Shown here one piece after another: positions 7,681 through 14,950 of a stretch of DNA of 28,153 nt. A model generated the notes under the pieces. It did no database searches. It saw only the letters and a list, made by a program, of their open reading frames with translations, and had not been told where the DNA came from. The stretch is from contig CANCOY010000047.1 in assembly GCA_947379865.1 (NCBI GenBank), forward strand, positions 1-28,153, given 5' to 3'. A program made the position numbers and the translations under genes. Position 1 is the stretch's first letter, and each line of letters opens with the position of its first letter. The stretch is from Acetobacteraceae bacterium (GTDB lineage Bacteria; Pseudomonadota; Alphaproteobacteria; Zavarziniales; Zavarziniaceae).

Positions 7681-8772
7681 TCAGAGCTTGCCGGCCGCAG
7701 CCATTTCAACGAAGGTCAGATCAAAGCGCAGCTTGATGTTCTTCGGGTCGCCGACAACAACCCCGCCGGGGAACTCCATGCCCACCACATCAGCCGACTT
7801 TGCCCCATTGCCAAGAAGGCCGTGGGAGAACGAGAAGTCGCGCACACGCTTCATCGTCTCTGGCAACTGCGGGCTCTTGGTGAAGGCAACCGCCTCGGCC
7901 GGGGTATAGAACATGCGGGTCGTGGCAAGCTGGGATTCGTAACCGGCAAGGTCCGTTCCAGACGCCTTGGCCATGGCGGTGCGGGCGGCAATGCCGGCGG
8001 CATCGTTCTTTTGCATGATGGAGAGCACTTCGAACCAGGCCCCCACCAGCGCCTTGCCCAGCGCCGGGTTGTCCTTCAGGGTCGCCGTGTTCACGATGGC
8101 AATATCAATGATCTCGCCGGGGATCTTGGAGCTGTCAAAGACGAGATTGGCATCCTTGCGCGTTTTCAGATCGCTGAGGGCGGGGTTCCAGGCCACCATC
8201 GCCTGCACGTCGCCGGTGCCATAGGCGGCGATGAAATCGGCGTCCGACGTGTTCACGGTCTTCACGTCACGCTCGCTCAGGCTGGCACTTTCCAGCGCGC
8301 GCGCCAGCAGATAGTGCGAGACCGAAAGCTCCACCAGATTGACCTTGGCGCCCTTGAGATCGGCAACGGTCTTGCCGGTCTTCATCAGGATGCCGTCATT
8401 GCCGTTGGAAAAGTCGCCATTGATCAGCGAGGTGGTGTCGACACCGCCCACCGCCGGGATCGTCAGGGCGTCCATGTTGGCGGCCAGCACGCCGTCGAGG
8501 CTGCCTGCGGTATACTGATTGATCGACTCGATGTAGTCGTTCATCTGCACCATGTCGATGCTGATGCCGTACTTGTCGGCCCACTTCTTGACGATGCCCT
8601 GATCGACGGCGTAACCCCAGGGCATCCAGCCGGCATAGATTGTCCAGGCGACCTTGAACGAGGTCTTGGTTGCGGCTTCAGCCGGCCCGCCTGCCAGTGC
8701 GACGCCGAGGGCCGCCACGGCCACAAGCCCAACCCTCAGTGTACGCGCGATTTTTTTCCTGAGTTCCGCCAT
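7681..8772 (-). CDS. ABC transporter substrate-binding protein (NMT1/TauA-like), probable guanidine binder
   Basis: This 363-residue periplasmic binding protein is the first gene of the operon. Residues 1-33 form a Sec signal peptide (KKIAR, then a hydrophobic stretch, ending PAEA). The mature protein has the NMT1/TauA-type fold, with the early segment FKVAWTIYAGWMPWGYA and later DGVLAANMDALTIPA. Aromatic residues W42, Y45, W48, W51 and Y53 cluster near the expected ligand cleft, which would suit a small cation such as guanidinium; this is inference. The ATG at 8772 has a GGAGG site five bases upstream. The leader before it carries the guanidine-I riboswitch. Confidence 0.9.
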   Translation of the reverse strand: MAELRKKIARTLRVGLVAVAALGVALAGGPAEAATKTSFKVAWTIYAGWMPWGYAVDQGIVKKWADKYGISIDMVQMNDYIESINQYTAGSLDGVLAANMDALTIPAVGGVDTTSLINGDFSNGNDGILMKTGKTVADLKGAKVNLVELSVSHYLLARALESASLSERDVKTVNTSDADFIAAYGTGDVQAMVAWNPALSDLKTRKDANLVFDSSKIPGEIIDIAIVNTATLKDNPALGKALVGAWFEVLSIMQKNDAAGIAARTAMAKASGTDLAGYESQLATTRMFYTPAEAVAFTKSPQLPETMKRVRDFSFSHGLLGNGAKSADVVGMEFPGGVVVGDPKNIKLRFDLTFVEMAAAGKL

Positions 8773-8869
8773 TACCGCCTCCGACTGCCAAATTGCACAT
8801 CGCGAGGGGGAAACGGTTTCCGGGCACGGTCATGGAAACCCGTCCGGGCGGCCGCTGCCACCTCGCACT
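8773..8869 (-). promoter_or_regulatory. Expression platform between the riboswitch aptamer and the first gene
   Basis: This 97-base leader segment links the aptamer to the start of the binding-protein gene. Two pairings can be drawn. A local hairpin has arms at 8834-8840 and 8815-8821 (GGTTTCC with GGAAACC), and a longer-range helix pairs 8861-8866 with 8802-8807 (GCGAGG with CCTCGC). No run of U follows either, so a classical intrinsic terminator is not evident. The ribosome site GGAGGCGG lies at 8775-8782, and its GGCGG could pair with CCGCC at 8847-8851. Control of translation, or of Rho access, seems more likely than hairpin termination. The helices were found by eye only. Confidence 0.45.
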
Positions 8870-8967
8870 GGATCTCCCGGGCTTTTGTCCCGCCGTGTGT
8901 CCGATGCGGTTGGCACCGGATGGCAACCCTCGGACCAGCGCCCTTGCGGACCGGAACCCTAGATGCC
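8870..8967 (-). promoter_or_regulatory. Guanidine-I riboswitch (ykkC class) aptamer
   Basis: Read on the minus strand, the leader contains the diagnostic conserved blocks of the guanidine-I riboswitch in order: CTAGGGTTCCGG (8962-8951), GCTGGTCCGAGGG (8940-8928), then ACACGGCGGGACAAAAGCCC (8898-8879) followed by GGGAGA. The blocks bracket a variable hairpin, as in the known RNA. A short P1 stem can be drawn from GG(C)AUCU (8967-8961) and AGAUCC (8875-8870) with a one-base bulge. This RNA binds guanidinium and turns expression on; class members are known to control guanidine importers, exporters and degradation enzymes. Here it precedes the ABC transporter and gdmH, so it predicts induction of the whole operon by guanidine. 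Confidence 0.95.
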
Positions 8968-8982
8968 TCTCCATTCCCCTTC

Positions 8983-8999
8983 GCAAGGGGCGTGCCAAA
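8983..8999 (-). promoter_or_regulatory. Sigma-54 (RpoN) promoter, -24/-12 elements
   Basis: On the minus strand the sequence reads TTTGGCACG-CCCC-TTGC, matching the sigma-54 consensus YTGGCACG-N4-TTGC with the invariant GG (8996-8995) and GC (8984-8983) at exact spacing. Transcription should begin at about 8971, nine bases before the first conserved riboswitch block. The start point thus falls at the aptamer's 5' edge. The C4 spacer also makes CCCCTT-N3-AAGGGG (8976-8990), which I take as coincidental. Sigma-54 promoters need an AAA+ activator; NtrC is the natural candidate for a nitrogen source. Confidence 0.8.
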
Positions 9000-9037
9000 G
9001 GCTTTGGGGCGGTTTTGCTGGTGGGGTGGGGGGAGGC

Positions 9038-9054
9038 TGCCCTAATATTGGGCG
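9038..9054. promoter_or_regulatory. Proximal enhancer-like site for a sigma-54 activator
   Basis: The 17-bp element TGCCC-N7-GGGCG (centre 9046) is an interrupted palindrome with an AT-only core (TAATATT). It lies about 75 bp upstream of the predicted start. It keeps the outer GC positions of NtrC sites (GCACY-N5-RGTGC) but differs at three of the ten defined positions. Geometry and location support an activator site; the identity of the protein is inference. Confidence 0.45.
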
Positions 9055-9068
9055 GTGGGCGGAAGACC

Positions 9069-9085
9069 TGCCCTAAAAATGCGCA
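9069..9085. promoter_or_regulatory. Distal enhancer-like site for a sigma-54 activator
   Basis: The 17-bp element TGCCC-N7-GCGCA (centre 9077) has the same layout as the proximal site and shares CTGCCCTAA with it as a direct repeat (9068-9076 and 9037-9045). The two are 31 bp apart, three turns of the helix, and this one is about 106 bp upstream of the predicted start. That resembles paired NtrC sites at glnA-type promoters. It ends 9 bp short of the stop of the upstream gene. Confidence 0.45.
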
Positions 9086-9094
9086 GCCAACCGG

Positions 9095-11203
9095 CTAGCG
9101 GCCTTCGCGTGCCCAGGCGGCGAGCAGGCCACCAAAGGCCAGGGCCAGCACAAGCACCGCTGGCAACAGCGGCAGATCATGCACGCCCAGCACGCGATAG
9201 GCGCCATTGGTGCGCAGCGCCAGCCAGCCAGGCCCGCTGGTTGCCTTGTCTGGCGCCACAAAGCGGATCTCTGGCAGGCCATCAGCCAGCCAGGCGATGC
9301 CACCGCCGGTGGCCTTGGCCACGGGGGCCAGCACGGTGCCGGTGGCCCGCACATCGCGGAATTCCCTGGGGTTCTGGGGGCCGACGGCGGCAATCGCGTG
9401 ACGCACGCCATCGCTGATCCGATAGAGGCCGGGCGCGCCAACCTCAAGCCGGCCCGTTGCCCGCCCGTTGCCACTGTCTGTCAGGGTAACGCCGGCCTTG
9501 AAATCGCCGGGTCCGGTCACCTCAATGGGCGGGGTGGCGGCGTCGAGGCTGCGGCGCTCGATTTCCAGGCGGAACCCCTCGGCCCTGGCGCGCAGATCTT
9601 CTTCTTCGAGATCGGGTTCCTTCATCAGCCAGTGCGCAAGGCGGCGGAAAAGCTCTGCCTGCGGACCGCCGCCGTCGTGGCCGCGCTGCCAGAGCCACGC
9701 ATGATCCGACAGCAGTTCAGCGACCCGCCCCTTGCCGCGCCTGTCCAGCACCAGCAGGGGGCGTTCCTCTGCCCCTTTTAGCAGCACATCGCCCTGGGTC
9801 TCGTTGGCTTCGATCAGGCGATACCAATGGCCCCAGGTGGGCGGCGTCTCGGCCGTGCCGGAGCCGGGCAGGCCTGCGGTCACGGGATGGCGGCGGCCAC
9901 GATCCGTGGGGGTCGGCCGGAAGGGCGTCTCGATATCCCGGCCCGTGGTCTCCACCGGCAGCACGCTGCCCAGCGGTGTCTGGTTGAGGTCGAGGCCCGC
10001 TCCATCATTGGGGCTGGAGGCCACCAGCACGGCACCGCCATTTTCCACATAGCGCGCCACATTGGCCAGATAGGCGAGTGGCAGAATGCCCCGCCGCCGA
10101 TAGCGATCGAAGATGACGAGGTCAAATTCCCCCAGTTTCATCTCGAAGAGTTCGCGTGTGGGAAAGGCGATCAGCGACAGTTCGTTGACCGGCGTGCCGT
10201 CCTGCTTTTCCGGCGGGCGCAGGATGGTGAAGTGGACAAGGTCAACCGAAGGATCCGCCTTCAACAGGTTGCGCCAGGTGCGCTCGCCGGGATTTGGTTC
10301 GCCCGAGATCAGCAGCACCCGCATCCGGTCGCGCACCCCGTTGATCGTCACCACGGCGCGGTTGTTGTCGAGGGTCAGTTCATCCGGCCCCGGCGAGACG
10401 GCGAGTTCGACCACGGTCGCGCCGCCATGCTCCAGCTTGAGACTAAGCGGTGTTGCCTGTCCGATGGGCACCGGCACCTCGATGGGGGTGCCGCCGTCCT
10501 GGATCAAGGTCACCAGCGCCTCACCCCCTTCTGCTGCCGCATTGGCATCGGCCTGGCCATCCTCGGCCGCCGCGTCATCCACCCTTATGCTCAGGGTCAG
10601 GGGCTGGTCGACAACGCCAAAGCCGGGTGCCTGTTCAATGGTCAGGCGACGGTCGCGCTCGCCCCGGTGGCCGGCAACCAGGGTGTGCACCGGCGCCCGC
10701 AGGGCATTGGCGCCCTTGGCGGCCAGGGCGGCGGCATCGGGCACATCATGGGCCTGCCCGTCCGTGACCAGAAAGGTTCCTGCAAGCCGTTCCGCCGGCA
10801 CATCTGCCAGCGCCCGGTCGAGGGCGGCAAAGGCCAGGGTGCCATCGCCACCGCGGCCGGTGTCCACCACCCGCACGTCGATGTCAGGGCGGGCGCGCAG
10901 GCGCTGGCTCAGGGCCTCCACGGCGCTGTTCGCCATGGCCTGGCGGTCGCCGATGGTCATGGAGGGGGAGCTATCCCTGAGGATCACGGCCACGTCCTTC
11001 AGGGGCGTACGCGTCTCGCGCACCACCGAGGGATTGGCAAGTGCGGCCAGCAGGGTTGCCGCCACCAGCACCCGCCACCATGACCCCCTGGCCCGCTGCC
11101 ACAGGGCCAGCCCCAGCACGCCAAGCGAGGCCACGCAGAGGCCCGCCAGCACGCTGAGGGGGACGAGCGGCGCAAAGGCGATGTGCAGGTTGGAGAGGTC
11201 CAT
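9095..11203 (-). CDS. Large membrane protein with VWA-like motif, last gene of a MoxR/DUF58/DUF4159 block
   Basis: This 702-residue protein has N-terminal membrane helices (about 12-36 and 43-58), a large periplasmic region, and a C-terminal helix (LPAVLVLALAFGGLLAAW) before a short WAREGR tail. The periplasmic part begins with ILRDSSPSM, where D77, S79 and S81 form the DxSxS metal site of von Willebrand A domains. A later part (about residues 290-480: MRVLLISGEPNPGERTW, then FDLVIFDRY and NGGAVLVASS) resembles the class I glutamine amidotransferase-like domain annotated in such proteins. No catalytic Cys is evident to me. The ATG is one base after the DUF4159 stop (TAGCATG), showing tight coupling. 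The block is common in Alphaproteobacteria and is thought to act with the MoxR ATPase on envelope or complex assembly; the exact role is unknown. Confidence 0.75.
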   Translation of the reverse strand: MDLSNLHIAFAPLVPLSVLAGLCVASLGVLGLALWQRARGSWWRVLVAATLLAALANPSVVRETRTPLKDVAVILRDSSPSMTIGDRQAMANSAVEALSQRLRARPDIDVRVVDTGRGGDGTLAFAALDRALADVPAERLAGTFLVTDGQAHDVPDAAALAAKGANALRAPVHTLVAGHRGERDRRLTIEQAPGFGVVDQPLTLSIRVDDAAAEDGQADANAAAEGGEALVTLIQDGGTPIEVPVPIGQATPLSLKLEHGGATVVELAVSPGPDELTLDNNRAVVTINGVRDRMRVLLISGEPNPGERTWRNLLKADPSVDLVHFTILRPPEKQDGTPVNELSLIAFPTRELFEMKLGEFDLVIFDRYRRRGILPLAYLANVARYVENGGAVLVASSPNDGAGLDLNQTPLGSVLPVETTGRDIETPFRPTPTDRGRRHPVTAGLPGSGTAETPPTWGHWYRLIEANETQGDVLLKGAEERPLLVLDRRGKGRVAELLSDHAWLWQRGHDGGGPQAELFRRLAHWLMKEPDLEEEDLRARAEGFRLEIERRSLDAATPPIEVTGPGDFKAGVTLTDSGNGRATGRLEVGAPGLYRISDGVRHAIAAVGPQNPREFRDVRATGTVLAPVAKATGGGIAWLADGLPEIRFVAPDKATSGPGWLALRTNGAYRVLGVHDLPLLPAVLVLALAFGGLLAAWAREGR

Positions 11204-11204
11204 G

Positions 11205-14000
11205 CTACTGGCCCAGCCTTTCCAGCAGGGCAGGCACGTGGACCTGATCGGCCTTGTAGTTGCCGGTAAGCGCGTACATCACCAGATTCACGCCAAAGCG
11301 ATAGGCGTATTCGCGCTGTTTCGGATCGTCGCCCTCAAGCGGGGCAAGGGGGCGTCCGCCGTCGTCGGCGGCCCAGGCCGCAGCCCAGTCATTGCCGCCG
11401 ATCACGATGGACGAAACCCCGTCGTTGGCACCGGCGGCCGCCGCCTCGACCCAGACCGTGCCGCCGGCACTGCGGCCAGGAAAGCTCTTGAGCAGATAGA
11501 ACGAGCGCGTCAGCACATGTTCCGCCGGCACGGGCACCAGGGGGGGCAGGTCGAGCTGGCCAAGCAGGGCGCGCAGGATGCGTGTGCCGGTGCCTCCGCC
11601 GCCGCCCGTCTGGTCAAAGCTGGACTCCGCGTCGCGGGTGTCGAACAGAATGGTGCCGCCAGCCTTCATATAGCCGTCGATCCGGGCCAGGGCCTCGGCG
11701 CTGAGTGGCTTCTGGCTGGCCGTCATGGGCCAATAGATAAGGGGATAGAGGCTGAGGTCGTCACGCTCGGGATCCACGCCAAGGGGCGCCCTCGCGTCCA
11801 CGGCCGTGCGGGTGCGCAGAATCCCGCCCAGCCCGTTGAGCCCGGCGCGACTGGTTTCATCCACCAGGCCATCGCCCGTCACCACATAGGCCAGATGAAT
11901 GCCCAGCACCGCGTCGAGCACGGCAGCACTGCCGGCCTCGGCAGACGTCGGGCCAGTATCCCGTGTCAGGGTATCTCGTGTCAGGCTGTCCCGCGTCTGG
12001 GCATGGCTGGTGGACGGCAGCAGCAGGCCAAGGCTCAGCGCCGTGGCAAGTACCAGCGCCGGCACCACGACGTCCCGTTCCCGGCCCACCAGACCCCGCA
12101 GAAACAGGCCAAGCAGCGTATCAAGCAGCACCAGACCAAGGGCTGCCGCCAGCAGCAGCGGCATCAGATCGCGCTCACCCTTGGCCTCGGAGCCGGATTG
12201 CCGTCGCACCCCGTCAATGGGGCCAAGGGGGGCCAGCCGGGTATCAGCCCGGCCGATGTTCAGGGCCCGGCGTGCGGTGGCGTCGCCATAAAAGCCGGGG
12301 GGGTGTTCCGGCCCAGGTTGCAGGCTGCCAAGACTTGCCGGTTGCAGCGGCAAAGCGGTGGGGCCGGGATTGCCCAGGCGGCCCCAGCCATCAAGCAGCG
12401 ACCAGGGCGGCAGGGGCACGTCGCCATCGCCCGCCGATATGCCTGCAGAGAGTTCAACAAGGCGCCGCAGCACGTCGACATAAAGGCCCGACAGGGCAAA
12501 GTTCGACCATTCCGCATTGGCGGAGGTGTGCACCAGCACCAGCCAGCCCTTGCCGCGTCGCTCGGCCGTTACCAGTGGCGTTCCGTCCCGCAGGCGTGCC
12601 CAGGTGCGCGCCGCAAGGCCTGGCGTGGGTTCGGCCAGAACCTGTCGGCCCACTGTTACCTCAGGCGGCACGGTCAGGCCGGTGAACGGGCTGCCCTCGG
12701 GAAAATCGGCGAGCGGCTGGGGCTGTTCCCAGGTCAGGGCGCCACCCAGGGCACGGTCGCCCTCGCGCAGGGGCACGGGCACCAGATCATCGCTCTGGGC
12801 GGCAAGGCGAGGCCCGGCAAAGCGCACCAGCACGCCACCTTCGTCGAGCCAGCGCATCAGCGCCTCGCGATCAGGCCCAACGATCTGGCCAATGTCCGCC
12901 ACCGCCATAAGGGCCAGCGGCCGGGCCAGCAGGTCGGAGATCTTCCCCACCCTGACGTCGCTGAAGGGGGCAAGGGCGCGGTTGAGGTAATAGATGTCCG
13001 ACAGCAGCGGCTGGGCCGCCTCTGCCGCATCGCCCGACACAAGCCCCACGGGCCGGCGCCGCCAGCGTTCGTCCATCAGAAAGACGCCACCCGCCGAGGT
13101 CTGGCCCGACAGGGAAACCCGGTCGATGCCATTGCGGATTTCTGGTGGCAGTTCCACGCGGGCCTCGGCACGGGCCGCACCGGCATCGAAATGGACAGTG
13201 GCCGAGGCAAGGGCGCGGCCCTGCTGGCTGGCAATCACTTCCACGTCCTCGGCCAGGCTGGTATCGGCGCGGGCCACCAGCACGATCATGGCGCCAGGCT
13301 CGGTGCGCGGGGGCAGCAGGGCCATGGCCACAAGGGTCGTGTTCGGAACATTCAGGGTGACGGAACCAAGGCCGACAAGGCGGGCGGCAAAGTCCTTGTC
13401 GCTGGCGCCCTCGCCAAGCCCGTCCGACAGCCAGTGAACATCGGCGCCGCCAGCAGCCAACCCGGCCAGGGCTGCGGCCATGCGGGCACGCTCGCCGGCC
13501 CAGGGCTTTGGTTCCAGGGCCTGTATCAGGGCGCGGGCATCGGGGCCACGCAAAAGCTGGGCAGGGGCGGGCGCGCCGGGCCCTGAGGCGGCAGCGCTGG
13601 TGGCAATGGCAACGCTGCGGCCATCCCGCTCCGCCTGTTCGACAAGGCCAAGGGCCTCGGCGCGCGTCGCCTCCCAGGAAGGCGCGGCGGTCCAGCCATC
13701 GTCGAGGGCGATCACAAGCGGGCCAGCACCGGCGAGGGGGGCTGCGGGGTCCAGCACCGGCCGGGCCAAAGCGACGATCACCAGGGCGGCCAGCAGAACG
13801 CGCAGCAATAGCAGCCACCAGGGCGTGTGTGCCGGCGCTTCCTTGACCCGTGGCAACTGCATCAAAAGCCGGATGGCCGGAAAAGGGATCCGGCGCGCCG
13901 ACGGCGGTGTGATGCGGATCAGCCAATACAGCCCGGGCAAAAGCCCAAGGCCCAGAAGCAGCCAGGGATTGGCAAAGAGAAGGGGGCCAAGCGTCAGCAC
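11205..14000 (-). CDS. DUF4159 domain protein with N-terminal BatA-like membrane region
   Basis: This 931-residue protein starts with a BatA/aerotolerance-type N-terminus: helix 1 (about 10-29, WLLLGLGLLPGLYWLI), the RRIPFPAIRLL stretch, and helix 2 (about 61-80). A VWA-like region follows (VIALDDGWTAAPSW near 110), with D but without a full DxSxS. Two more helices lie near 612-636 and 643-666, the latter ending SHAQ. The DUF4159 domain fills about 695-931 (LGIHLAYVVTGDGLVDETSR, YPLIYWPMT, GGTILFDTRD). The start is GTG at 14000, preceded by GAGGGGG that overlaps the DUF58 stop. A 15-bp repeat encodes an LTRDT-like repeat just before DUF4159. The role is unknown; the context suggests periplasmic partners of MoxR. 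Confidence 0.82.
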   Translation of the reverse strand: MLTLGPLLFANPWLLLGLGLLPGLYWLIRITPPSARRIPFPAIRLLMQLPRVKEAPAHTPWWLLLLRVLLAALVIVALARPVLDPAAPLAGAGPLVIALDDGWTAAPSWEATRAEALGLVEQAERDGRSVAIATSAAASGPGAPAPAQLLRGPDARALIQALEPKPWAGERARMAAALAGLAAGGADVHWLSDGLGEGASDKDFAARLVGLGSVTLNVPNTTLVAMALLPPRTEPGAMIVLVARADTSLAEDVEVIASQQGRALASATVHFDAGAARAEARVELPPEIRNGIDRVSLSGQTSAGGVFLMDERWRRRPVGLVSGDAAEAAQPLLSDIYYLNRALAPFSDVRVGKISDLLARPLALMAVADIGQIVGPDREALMRWLDEGGVLVRFAGPRLAAQSDDLVPVPLREGDRALGGALTWEQPQPLADFPEGSPFTGLTVPPEVTVGRQVLAEPTPGLAARTWARLRDGTPLVTAERRGKGWLVLVHTSANAEWSNFALSGLYVDVLRRLVELSAGISAGDGDVPLPPWSLLDGWGRLGNPGPTALPLQPASLGSLQPGPEHPPGFYGDATARRALNIGRADTRLAPLGPIDGVRRQSGSEAKGERDLMPLLLAAALGLVLLDTLLGLFLRGLVGRERDVVVPALVLATALSLGLLLPSTSHAQTRDSLTRDTLTRDTGPTSAEAGSAAVLDAVLGIHLAYVVTGDGLVDETSRAGLNGLGGILRTRTAVDARAPLGVDPERDDLSLYPLIYWPMTASQKPLSAEALARIDGYMKAGGTILFDTRDAESSFDQTGGGGGTGTRILRALLGQLDLPPLVPVPAEHVLTRSFYLLKSFPGRSAGGTVWVEAAAAGANDGVSSIVIGGNDWAAAWAADDGGRPLAPLEGDDPKQREYAYRFGVNLVMYALTGNYKADQVHVPALLERLGQ
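11956..12000. repeat. Three 15-bp tandem repeats inside the DUF4159 gene
   Basis: Three consecutive 15-bp units, GTATCCCGTGTCAGG, GTATCTCGTGTCAGG and CTGTCCCGCGTCTGG, lie in frame. The first two differ at one base; the third is more diverged. On the coding strand they give QTRDS-LTRDT-LTRDT at residues 667-681, between the last membrane helix and the DUF4159 domain, probably a flexible linker. Copy number could vary between strains. Confidence 0.8.
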
Positions 14001-14009
14001 GCCGCCCCC

Positions 14010-14942
14010 TCAGACCACGCGGCCCGACAGCGCACCGAAAAGCGCCATCAGGGCGGTTTCAGGGCGCCGGTCGGTCCGGTGAATGGCAAAGGTCCAGCCG
14101 GCCGTGCGGGCCAGATTGGCCAGCGCATCCTGGCGCCGCGCCAGCCGTTCGGCATAAGCGGGGCGCAGGTCCTCGGCCCGTCCGGTGAGAAAAGCCGGCT
14201 CGCCCTCCAGGCCAAGAAAGCGGGTACGGCCGCGAAACGGCAGGTCGATCTCGGCCGGGTCCAGTATCTGCAGCAAATGGCCCCGCACACCTGCCGCCAC
14301 ATAGGCTTTCACCAGCCCGTCAAGCTCGGCAAGGGGAGACAGAAAATCGCCCACCAGCACGATCTGGGCATGGCGCGGCAGATGCTGGCGCGGTGGCAGG
14401 CCGTCTGGCGGTGTCTCTGATCCACCGTCGAGCAGGCCAGCGGCCAGACGGTTGTAACCGGTGCGGCCCCCTGCAGGCGGCTGGCCACTGCCAAGCCCGG
14501 CGACCCGCTCGCCCCCCCGCACCAGAAGCGAGCCCAGCGCCAGGGTCAGCACGGTGGCGCGCTCAAGCTTGGTGGTTTCCACCGCGTCGGAACGCCAGTT
14601 CATCGAGGGGGACTGGTCGTGCCACAGCCAGACACTCTGGGCCGCCGTCCATTCGCTTTCGCGGACATAAAGGTGCTGGGCACGGGCTGACTGTCGCCAG
14701 TCGATGCGCTGGGGTGCATCGCCCTCGCCAAAGCGGCGGAATTGCCAGAATGCTTCGCCCGGCCCCACACGGCGTCGGCCGTGGACACCCTGGGCCACGG
14801 TTGCGGCCACCCGGTCGGCCGCCACCAGCAGCGGGGGCAGGCGCGCACCCAGGGCTTCGGCACGCAGGGCCGTGTTCCCGGCACCACCAGTGGCAGCCGG
14901 TGTCCGGGCCGTAAGGCCTGCCTTGCCTGTGGGCAGCGCCAT
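14010..14942 (-). CDS. DUF58 domain protein
   Basis: This 310-residue protein carries the DUF58 core: a GPGEAFWQFRRFGEGD segment (60-75), then IDWRQSAR (80-87) and LYVRESEW (91-98), followed by a VWA-like metal motif DQSPSM at 109-114. DUF58 proteins are encoded with MoxR ATPases and are thought to be their adaptors or clients. The ATG at 14942 lies eight bases after the MoxR stop and the gene ends nine bases before the GTG of the DUF4159 gene, so all four genes should be co-transcribed. It has no membrane helices, unlike some longer DUF58 proteins. The molecular activity is not established. Confidence 0.88.
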   Translation of the reverse strand: MALPTGKAGLTARTPAATGGAGNTALRAEALGARLPPLLVAADRVAATVAQGVHGRRRVGPGEAFWQFRRFGEGDAPQRIDWRQSARAQHLYVRESEWTAAQSVWLWHDQSPSMNWRSDAVETTKLERATVLTLALGSLLVRGGERVAGLGSGQPPAGGRTGYNRLAAGLLDGGSETPPDGLPPRQHLPRHAQIVLVGDFLSPLAELDGLVKAYVAAGVRGHLLQILDPAEIDLPFRGRTRFLGLEGEPAFLTGRAEDLRPAYAERLARRQDALANLARTAGWTFAIHRTDRRPETALMALFGALSGRVV

Positions 14943-14950
14943 GAAGCCGC

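Noticed and set aside
8976..8990. Hairpin CCCCTT-N3-AAGGGG upstream of the riboswitch as a terminator
   Set aside because: No T-run follows on either strand, and the bases are accounted for by the spacer and -12 region of the sigma-54 promoter, upstream of the predicted start.
7597..9045. 482-codon + strand frame across the riboswitch and binding-protein gene
   Set aside because: It is antisense to the binding protein, whose signal peptide and fold are clear, and runs through the conserved riboswitch blocks.
10113..13586. 1157-codon open frame on the + strand
   Set aside because: It lies antisense to the DUF4159 and VWA-like genes, spans their boundary, is rich in Arg, Ser and Gly as GC-rich antisense frames are, and shows no family motif. 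The minus-strand genes have clear domains and coupled stops and starts.
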